Source of the DNA: Lachnospiraceae bacterium AM48-27BH
Lineage (GTDB): Bacteria > Bacillota > Clostridia > Lachnospirales > Lachnospiraceae
Direction: 5' to 3'
Length of the DNA: 10,764 nucleotides
Assembly (NCBI GenBank): GCA_003478355.1
Contig: QUFC01000073.1
Coordinates: 1-10,764 of the forward strand
Shown here: positions 5,819 through 10,764 of the stretch, piece by piece
Layout of the letters: the number at the start of each line of letters is the position of its first letter
How positions within the stretch are numbered: position 1 is the stretch's first letter
Translations under genes and position numbers: made by a program
The notes under the pieces: generated by a model
Told to the model about the DNA's origin: nothing
What the model saw: the letters and a program-made list of their open reading frames with translations, nothing else
Databases searched by the model: none

Positions 5819-8107
5819 ATGGTTAAGCTGTATGAGGGCGGCGCTTATCTGGTTCATGGTACAGAGATCGTTCCGGAGAACGAAAGTGCGAAGGTTACTG
5901 CATTAACAGGTAAGACAGTCAGCAAAGAGGACGCAAAGAAAGGCACGATGGCGTATTCTATTCTGGAAGCACACAACACTTCCGGCGATATGGATAAATT
6001 AAAAATCCGTTTCGATGCCATGACTTCCCATGACATCACATTCGTGGGAATCATCCAGACGGCAAAAGCTTCTGGTATGGAAAAATTCCCGATCCCTTAC
6101 GTGCTGACTAACTGTCACAACTCTCTGTGCGCAGTAGGTGGAACCATCAATGAGGATGATCATGTATTCGGTCTTTCTGCTTGTAAGAAATACGGTGGAA
6201 TCTTCGTACCACCGCACGTAGCAGTTATCCACCAGTATATGAGAGAGACCATGGCTGGATGTGGTAAGATGATTTTAGGCTCCGACAGCCATACCCGTTA
6301 CGGTGCGTTAGGAACCATGGCAATCGGTGAAGGAGGCGGCGAGCTGGTAAAACAGCTGCTGCGTGATACATACGATGTCAATTATCCGGGCGTTATCGCG
6401 ATCTACTTGGACGGCAAGCCACAGCCGGGTGTTGGTCCCCAGGATATTGCACTGGCAATCATCGGTAAAGTATTCAAATGCGGTTATGTAAAGAATAAAG
6501 TCATGGAGTTTGTCGGACCTGGTATCTCTACTATGACTACCGATTTCAGAAATGGTGTTGATGTTATGACAACAGAGACTACATGTCTGACTTCCATCTG
6601 GAGAACCGATGAAGATACCAAAGCATTTTTAACCATGCATGGAAGAGCAGATGCTTACAAGGAGTTAAATCCGGCAGATGTCGCTTACTATGATGGAGTT
6701 GTATATGTGGATTTAAGCACAGTAAAACCAATGATCGCTCTGCCATTCCATCCAAGCAACACTTACGAGATTGAGGAATTCAATGCAAATCCAGGCGATA
6801 TCTTAAGAAGTGTTGAGAAAGAAGCTGCAAGAATTGCCGGAAACCCGGACATTCACTTCAGCCTGACGGATAAGCTGGTAGATGGCAAACTGAAAGTAAC
6901 TCAGGGTATCATCGCAGGATGTGCAGGTGGTAACTATACCAACGTCATGGAAGCAGCTCATATTTTAAAGAACAGAAGCTGTGGATGCGATGAGTTCTCC
7001 TTATCGGTATACCCGTCTTCTCAGCCGGTATATATCGATTTAGTAAGAAAGGGCGCAATCGCAGACTTGATGGAGGCAGGCGCTATCTTAAAGACTGCAT
7101 TCTGTGGACCTTGCTTCGGTGCAGGCGACACACCTGCTAACAATGGATTCTCCATCCGCCATACCACCAGAAACTTCCCGAACCGTGAAGGCTCTAAGCC
7201 AGGTGTAGGTCAGATGTCCGCAGTTGCTTTAATGGATGCCCGTTCCATCGCAGCAACCGCAGCAAACGGCGGTATCTTAACACCAGCTACGGATGTGGTT
7301 GATGATTATCAGGTGCCGGAGTATCATTTTGATGATACTGTATACAAAGCAAGAATTTACCAGGGCTTCAACAAGGGTGATGAGAAGAAAGAATTGATTT
7401 ATGGTCCAAACATCAAAGACTGGCCAAAGATGAGCGCCCTGACAGATAACATCCTGTTAAAGGTATGTTCCAAGATCATGGACCCTGTTACTACTACCGA
7501 TGAGCTGATCCCATCTGGTGAGACTTCTTCTTATCGTTCCAACCCACTGGGTCTGGCTGAGTTTACTCTGTCCAGAAGAGATCCGAAGTATGTTGGCAGA
7601 AGTAAAGAGGTAGATAAGGTAGAGAAAGCCCGTGTAGCTGGTGAGTGCCCAATGAAGGCAGATCCAGAGCTGGAAGCAATCTTTGCTAAGATCAAGACGA
7701 TCCCGGGCAATGAAAATATCAAAGCATCTGAGACAGAGATCGGAAGCATGGTTTACGCAGTAAAACCTGGCGACGGTTCCGCCCGTGAGCAGGCTGCAAG
7801 CTGCCAGAGAGTGATCGGCGGTCTGGCAAATATCTGTAAAGAGTACGCGACCAAACGTTATCGTTCTAACGTGATGAACTGGGGTATGCTGCCATTCCAG
7901 ATGGAAGCAGATCCAGAGTTCGAGGTAGGTGACTACATCTACGTTCCAAACGTAAGAGAGGCACTGGACGGTGACTTACAGAACATCAAGGCATATGTGA
8001 TCGGCGATACGATCAAAGAGCTGAACCTGTTCATCTCCGGTATGACTCCGGAAGAGAGAAAGATCGTTAAAGCTGGATGCCTGATCAATTATAATAGAAG
8101 CAGATAA
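5819..8107 (+). CDS. Aconitase-superfamily Fe-S hydratase, divergent active site
   Basis: A 762-residue aconitase-fold (de)hydratase, as long as mitochondrial/AcnA-type enzymes. The [4Fe-4S] ligands are C368 ([10 protein letters not shown]) and C429/C432 (FCGPCFG). Also kept are IHQ at 137-139, D156-S157-H158 (SDSHT), R451 and R456 (TRNFPNRE), and S654/R656 (DGSAREQA) in the C-terminal swivel domain. The catalytic Asp-His pair of classic aconitase (CDH) aligns instead with C99-H100-N101, and the GAEIGATTS region is poorly conserved. Citrate/isocitrate isomerisation is therefore possible but not assured; a related hydroxy-acid substrate is an alternative. The start is fixed by AGGAGG at 5805-5810, 8 bp upstream. 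No citrate synthase or isocitrate dehydrogenase gene is adjacent. A LysR regulator is convergent downstream, and perfect inverted repeats lie in its upstream region. Confidence 0.88.
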   Translation: MVKLYEGGAYLVHGTEIVPENESAKVTALTGKTVSKEDAKKGTMAYSILEAHNTSGDMDKLKIRFDAMTSHDITFVGIIQTAKASGMEKFPIPYVLTNCHNSLCAVGGTINEDDHVFGLSACKKYGGIFVPPHVAVIHQYMRETMAGCGKMILGSDSHTRYGALGTMAIGEGGGELVKQLLRDTYDVNYPGVIAIYLDGKPQPGVGPQDIALAIIGKVFKCGYVKNKVMEFVGPGISTMTTDFRNGVDVMTTETTCLTSIWRTDEDTKAFLTMHGRADAYKELNPADVAYYDGVVYVDLSTVKPMIALPFHPSNTYEIEEFNANPGDILRSVEKEAARIAGNPDIHFSLTDKLVDGKLKVTQGIIAGCAGGNYTNVMEAAHILKNRSCGCDEFSLSVYPSSQPVYIDLVRKGAIADLMEAGAILKTAFCGPCFGAGDTPANNGFSIRHTTRNFPNREGSKPGVGQMSAVALMDARSIAATAANGGILTPATDVVDDYQVPEYHFDDTVYKARIYQGFNKGDEKKELIYGPNIKDWPKMSALTDNILLKVCSKIMDPVTTTDELIPSGETSSYRSNPLGLAEFTLSRRDPKYVGRSKEVDKVEKARVAGECPMKADPELEAIFAKIKTIPGNENIKASETEIGSMVYAVKPGDGSAREQAASCQRVIGGLANICKEYATKRYRSNVMNWGMLPFQMEADPEFEVGDYIYVPNVREALDGDLQNIKAYVIGDTIKELNLFISGMTPEERKIVKAGCLINYNRSR

Positions 8108-8153
8108 TCTTCCCAAGGCCTGAAAAGACCGGTTATCTGATCCTATATACTCC

Positions 8154-8196
8154 AATATAAGAACAGAGCAGCAACCAGCTGCTCTGTTCTTATATT
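8154..8196. terminator. Long hairpin between convergent genes, probable bidirectional terminator
   Basis: A perfect 19-bp stem (8154-8172 with 8178-8196) with a 5-nt AACCA loop, in the gap between the hydratase stop (8107) and the lysR stop (8249). The stem ends are A/T rich (AATATAA...TTATATT). A clean U tract outside the stem is missing on both strands, so efficiency as an intrinsic terminator is uncertain. The remaining bases of the gap show nothing else. Confidence 0.6.
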
Positions 8197-8248
8197 ATAA
8201 AAAACTGTATTATTGGAATCATCAGCCGTGCGCCAGATAGAAAAATGG

Positions 8249-9169
8249 TTACACCAGGTTTTCTTTCAGGACCTTCAGGAAAAATTCGTCTGCCCGGGAA
8301 AGCTCGCTGTCTTTTCGTGAAGTAATACACATGTCCCAGCTCGCGTCGTATTTTTTATGAATAGAGAAAAAATCCGGCGGATTATCGCCAAGAATGATCC
8401 TTGTATAGTCTTCCGGGAGAAAAGTAACGCCAAGTCCCTGGCTGACCAGAGCCTGGGCTGTTTCATAATTCCTCAGGGTCAATGCGATCTTTGGCTCGAT
8501 CCGGGCTTTTTTCAGGATTGAATCTGTAATATGACGGATGCGCTGTCCTTTATGAAGCATGATAAATGGTTCGTTTCGTAAAAGCCGTGGGTCAAGAACC
8601 GGATGGATGTAACCTTCCAGTTCTTCAGCCTGGGATGCCAGCGGGTGATTCGGAGCCATGGCAATGACAAACGGGTCATTGGCCAGAAACTCGTAATTGA
8701 GAAGTGGATGAGAGTCTTCTTTTGGAGCATGCATCAGGGCAAAGTCTAACTGGCCGGAGAGCAGGCGGTTTTCTAGTTTATCGGTGGTTTCCTCCAGGAT
8801 CTCCAGTTCAATAAATGGACATTGTCTGCGAAATGGGGGCAGTATTTTGGGGAGAACAACGGTTCCCAAGTGGTTGGTGATGCCCATACGGATACGGCCG
8901 GTCCGCAGTCCGTTGATGTCACTGATCTCTCCTTCCAAATTTTCATAAATCTTTAAAATCCGGCAGGCAGTCTGGTAATACCGCTCTCCGGCATAGGTCA
9001 GGTTCAAACCGCCTGTGGTGCGGGTAAAAAGCGGAGTTCCGAGGTTGTCTTCAATCCTGGATAGTGCCTGGCTTAAAGAGGGCTGGGCGATAAACAGAAG
9101 CTTGGCTGCCTGGGAAATGCTTTTTTCCTCTGCAATTGTTTTTACATAGAGAAGTTCTTTACTGGTCAT
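8249..9169 (-). CDS. LysR-family transcriptional regulator
   Basis: A 306-residue protein of normal LysR length. The N-terminal winged helix-turn-helix spans about 1-60, with recognition region ISQAAKLLFIAQPSLSQALS (18-37) followed by the typical IEDNLGTPLFTR. A linker helix leads to the periplasmic-binding-like effector domain (about 90-300; RIRMGITNHLG begins it). The start is supported by AAGGAG 7 bp upstream on the minus strand. It is convergent with the aconitase-family gene and divergent from the MBL gene. LysR proteins usually control a neighbour and themselves and respond to a pathway metabolite. CcpC, the citrate-sensing LysR regulator of aconitase in Bacillus, is a tempting parallel, but orthology cannot be shown here. 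GTAAC dyads in its own leader and upstream of the hydratase suggest autoregulation plus hydratase control. Confidence 0.93.
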   Translation of the reverse strand: MTSKELLYVKTIAEEKSISQAAKLLFIAQPSLSQALSRIEDNLGTPLFTRTTGGLNLTYAGERYYQTACRILKIYENLEGEISDINGLRTGRIRMGITNHLGTVVLPKILPPFRRQCPFIELEILEETTDKLENRLLSGQLDFALMHAPKEDSHPLLNYEFLANDPFVIAMAPNHPLASQAEELEGYIHPVLDPRLLRNEPFIMLHKGQRIRHITDSILKKARIEPKIALTLRNYETAQALVSQGLGVTFLPEDYTRIILGDNPPDFFSIHKKYDASWDMCITSRKDSELSRADEFFLKVLKENLV

Positions 9170-9195
9170 AGGAAAACTCCTTTTATGATTTTTAC

Positions 9196-9222
9196 GTAAC
9201 GATTCATAACCTTCATAGTTAC
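9196..9222. promoter_or_regulatory. GTAAC dyad in the lysR leader, candidate autoregulatory site
   Basis: GTAAC (9196-9200) and GTTAC (9218-9222) are reverse complements 17 bp apart, between the lysR promoter and its start codon. Nearby TTACCAATTC (9231-9240) resembles TTACCAATAT at 5791-5800 upstream of the hydratase. The half-sites are short, so chance is possible. Confidence 0.35.
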
Positions 9223-9240
9223 ATTTTTACTTACCAATTC

Positions 9241-9270
9241 ATTATAACATATCACTGACAGTTCAGACAA
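9241..9270 (-). promoter_or_regulatory. Promoter of the lysR gene
   Basis: On the minus strand, TTGTCT (9270-9265), an 18-bp spacer and a perfect TATAAT (9246-9241). Back-to-back with the MBL promoter, with the two -35 boxes only a few bases apart. Confidence 0.6.
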
Positions 9271-9273
9271 TTG

Positions 9274-9302
9274 TTGACATAAAAATTCAGAAGCGTTAAT
9301 AT
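9274..9302 (+). promoter_or_regulatory. Promoter of the MBL hydrolase gene
   Basis: A consensus TTGACA (9274-9279), exactly 17 bp, then TAATAT (9297-9302). This is the strongest sigma-A promoter in the window. A GTTAC half-site at 9330-9334 lies shortly after the expected transcription start. Confidence 0.75.
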
Positions 9303-9340
9303 AAGAAACAGGCAAAATCTGAGCGAACCGTTACAACAGA

Positions 9341-9401
9341 GGAAACTGAAACGAAAGAACAGGCAGAGCTTTTGAAAAGCTGCTGGGTAAACAGAGTTTC
9401 C
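9341..9401 (+). other. Folded 5' leader of the MBL gene
   Basis: The leader of roughly 140 nt between the promoter and the ATG at 9451 can fold. GGAAACT (9341-9347) pairs with AGTTTCC (9395-9401). That encloses a hairpin AGCTTTT-G-AAAAGCT (9367-9381), extended by CAG/CTG. No known riboswitch consensus was recognised, and no U tract marks it as a terminator. Confidence 0.35.
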
Positions 9402-9450
9402 ATGGTGAGGAATCAAGCCATTGGAAGATAGAAGCAGGAGTAGAAGCCAT

Positions 9451-10485
9451 ATGAAAATGAGAGAAATTGCAGAAGGAATTTATGAGGTCATCTTACATGA
9501 CAAAGAAAAAGAAGTGGGAGAGATGCGGGTCCACATTGTAAAGGGAAAACCGGGGAAGAGAAGTCTTATGGTGGATACCGGATTTGGAAGCCAGGAGAGT
9601 TTAGAGGATATGGAAGAGGCTTTGGCAGCTCTTGATATTCCGTACAAGGATCTTGATATTTTCCTTACCCATAAGCATCATGATCACTGTGGTCTGGCGA
9701 GCACGTTTGCGAAAAAAGGCGCCAAGATCTTCATGAACCCGGAAGAGGAACGCCATTCTTATGACTGCCTGTATATGCAAATGGGAGAGGAATCCCAGAA
9801 AGAGCAGAAAGAAGTGTTAAAGAACGTTGGGATCAGCGAGGAGTGGACTCCGAAGCTGTGGAAACGTTTTATGGAATTAAATGAGTGGATGGCAAAGCAG
9901 AGAGAACCATGGGTGTATGAGATCCAGAAATATCCGTATGTTGCCTTGACAGAGGGAGAAACCTTTTCTTATGGAGATTATGATTTCTGGGTGATTTCTC
10001 TGCGTGGACATACTTACGGCCAGCGTGGCCTGTATGACGCAAAGCACCGGATCGCTTTTACAGCGGACCAGGTGATGGAGGGTATAACACCGATCGTTGG
10101 AACGACCCATGCCAATGAACATCTGCTGGGACTGTATTTCCAATCTCTTTCCTGGATGAAGCGGGAATTGGGAGATTGCCTGATTATACCGGGGCATGGA
10201 GAGCCGATTGAGCATGTGGCGCCGGTGATCGATCAGATCGTATACTCTTATCTGAAGAAAATGGATCAGGTGAAAGACGCGGTGGTGAAGGATGAAACGC
10301 CGAAGACAGTATGGCAGACGACAAAACTGGTTTACGGGATCAAGGAGATTCCAGAAGACGGAGAGGATTTTATCGTGATGAAATCGATGATCTCTAAGAC
10401 GTTTTCCTGTTTGGAGTATTTGTATGAACAGGAACTGGTACAGAGGGATTATCGGGATGGAAGATTGTATTACGGGAAAATGTAA
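9451..10485 (+). CDS. MBL-fold metallohydrolase with C-terminal winged-helix-like domain
   Basis: A 344-residue metallo-beta-lactamase-fold hydrolase. The metal site is complete for a dinuclear (zinc-type) centre: T-H74-K-H76-H-D78-H79, then H187 (LRGHTYG), D206 (FTADQV) and H249 (IPGHGEP). The last 80 or so residues, after the PGHG motif, look like the winged-helix tail seen in LACTB2-type MBL proteins. Family members hydrolyse thioesters, lactones, phosphodiesters or nucleic acids, so the substrate is unknown. I chose ATG 9451 because AGGAG lies 10 bp upstream and the protein then begins directly with the conserved REIAEGIYEV strand. An upstream in-frame TTG at 9421 would add an unconvincing Arg/Ser-rich ten residues. 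It is divergent from lysR, so it may share that regulator. No signal peptide; cytoplasmic. Confidence 0.88.
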   Translation: MKMREIAEGIYEVILHDKEKEVGEMRVHIVKGKPGKRSLMVDTGFGSQESLEDMEEALAALDIPYKDLDIFLTHKHHDHCGLASTFAKKGAKIFMNPEEERHSYDCLYMQMGEESQKEQKEVLKNVGISEEWTPKLWKRFMELNEWMAKQREPWVYEIQKYPYVALTEGETFSYGDYDFWVISLRGHTYGQRGLYDAKHRIAFTADQVMEGITPIVGTTHANEHLLGLYFQSLSWMKRELGDCLIIPGHGEPIEHVAPVIDQIVYSYLKKMDQVKDAVVKDETPKTVWQTTKLVYGIKEIPEDGEDFIVMKSMISKTFSCLEYLYEQELVQRDYRDGRLYYGKM

Positions 10486-10522
10486 GGCAGCTGGAGTCTT
10501 TTGTTTACTGCATATTTTCCTG

Positions 10523-10545
10523 CCGCCGCAGTGCATCTGCGGCGG
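10523..10545. other. G/C-rich hairpin after the MBL gene
   Basis: CCGCCGCAG (10523-10531) and CTGCGGCGG (10537-10545) form a perfect 9-bp stem around TGCAT. No U tract follows on either strand, so it is not a classic terminator. It might protect the mRNA 3' end or cause pausing before the U-tract hairpin downstream. Confidence 0.5.
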
Positions 10546-10607
10546 AGAGAAAGTATGTCCACTTAGGATGCAAGACAAGTCCGTTTTCCTAAGGTACAAT
10601 TTTTTTA

Positions 10608-10647
10608 TGAAAAAAGATCCGACTACCAGACGGTAGTGGATCTTTTT
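10608..10647. terminator. Bidirectional intrinsic terminator
   Basis: AAAAAGATCC (10611-10620) pairs with GGATCTTTTT (10638-10647) and ACTACC (10622-10627) with GGTAGT (10632-10637), with one bulged G and an AGAC loop. U tracts end both strands. It sits 8 bp from the 3' end of the tRNA gene on the minus strand, so it terminates that transcript, and it can also stop transcription from the MBL gene. Confidence 0.88.
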
Positions 10648-10654
10648 ATGATAG

Positions 10655-10726
10655 TGACCTCGCCGGGAATCGAACCCGGGTTTACGCCGTGAGAGGGCGT
10701 CGTCTTAACCGCTTGACCACGAGGCC
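10655..10726 (-). tRNA. tRNA-Glu (anticodon CUC)
   Basis: A full cloverleaf on the minus strand. The acceptor GGCCTCG pairs with CGAGGTC (one G-U). The D arm is GTC...GAC with AAGCGGTTAA. The anticodon arm is ACGCC-CTCTCAC-GGCGT, giving anticodon CUC (codon GAG). The T arm is CCGGG-TTCGATT-CCCGG. Discriminator A73 fits Firmicutes tRNA-Glu. CCA is not encoded (CTA follows), so it must be added after transcription. It appears to be the last gene of a tRNA cluster that continues past the window. Confidence 0.95.
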
Positions 10727-10756
10727 TTATGAAATTGGATGAAAGATGAAACAAAA

Positions 10757-10764
10757 TGACCTCG
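10757..10764 (-). tRNA. Possible second tRNA, cut by the window edge
   Basis: The last eight bases, TGACCTCG, equal the 3' acceptor end plus discriminator of the tRNA-Glu at 10655-10726. They lie 30 bp upstream of it in the same orientation, as expected for a tandem tRNA repeat. Only the acceptor strand is visible, so identity is inferred. Confidence 0.45.

Noticed and set aside
9402..9431. Tiny ORF (9 codons) starting at an ATG in the MBL leader
   Set aside because: No good ribosome binding site, no amino-acid repeat typical of attenuation peptides, and no terminator/antiterminator pair.
9421..9450. Upstream TTG start for the MBL gene
   Set aside because: It adds an Arg/Ser-rich ten residues unlike the family. 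ATG at 9451 has AGGAG upstream and leads straight into the conserved fold. TTG use cannot be fully excluded.
9877..10599. Antisense open frame (240 codons) over the MBL gene
   Set aside because: It is opposite a gene with a complete metal-binding motif set, and its translation has no domain-like pattern.
10424..10636. Open frame of 70 codons running off the end of the MBL gene
   Set aside because: It overlaps the MBL gene, then crosses a G/C hairpin and a terminator, and its translation resembles no protein.

Overview
The window looks like chromosomal DNA from a Gram-positive gut anaerobe of the Clostridia, most likely a Lachnospiraceae member (Blautia/Ruminococcus-like). This rests on strong AGGAGG-type ribosome binding sites, a T-box riboswitch, a TTG start, tRNA genes without an encoded CCA, and the mix of a bacterial beta-glucuronidase, a short CstA and a MepA-type MATE pump. 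The genus is inferred from overall style, not from a database match.

Layout, left to right. Bases 1-143 hold a nested, palindrome-rich non-coding element. A cytoplasmic GH2 beta-glucuronidase (213-2003, +) follows. It converges, with only 11 bp between stop codons, on a CstA-family transporter (2015-3703, -). The cstA leader (about 3776-4074, -) is a complete T-box riboswitch with stem I, stem III, antiterminator and terminator all readable, so this transporter appears to be controlled by tRNA charging. A MATE efflux pump (4268-5647, +) is divergent from it. Next come a promoter region with two perfect inverted repeats and an aconitase-superfamily hydratase (5819-8107, +), then a 19-bp hairpin. 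A LysR-type regulator (8249-9169, -) is convergent with the hydratase. Back-to-back promoters separate the LysR gene from an MBL-fold metallohydrolase with a C-terminal winged-helix-like tail (9451-10485, +). The window ends with hairpins and a tRNA-Glu(CUC) gene on the minus strand. The first bases of what looks like a second tRNA with the same acceptor end are cut by the window edge.

Functional reading. The left part is carbohydrate and nutrient scavenging: glucuronide hydrolysis, and a peptide/pyruvate-type transporter under amino-acid (tRNA) control. The right part looks like a small regulatory unit. The LysR protein may control the aconitase-like gene, itself and perhaps the MBL gene, because GTAAC half-sites recur at all three start regions. 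The hydratase keeps the three Fe-S cysteines and several active-site residues of aconitase. At the position of the catalytic Asp-His pair, however, it reads His-Asn, so citrate/isocitrate should not be assumed as its substrate.

No CRISPR array, insertion sequence, prophage gene or rRNA was seen. The most notable items are the T-box on cstA, the divergent aconitase-family enzyme with its LysR neighbour and shared operator-like sites, and the palindromic element at the left edge.
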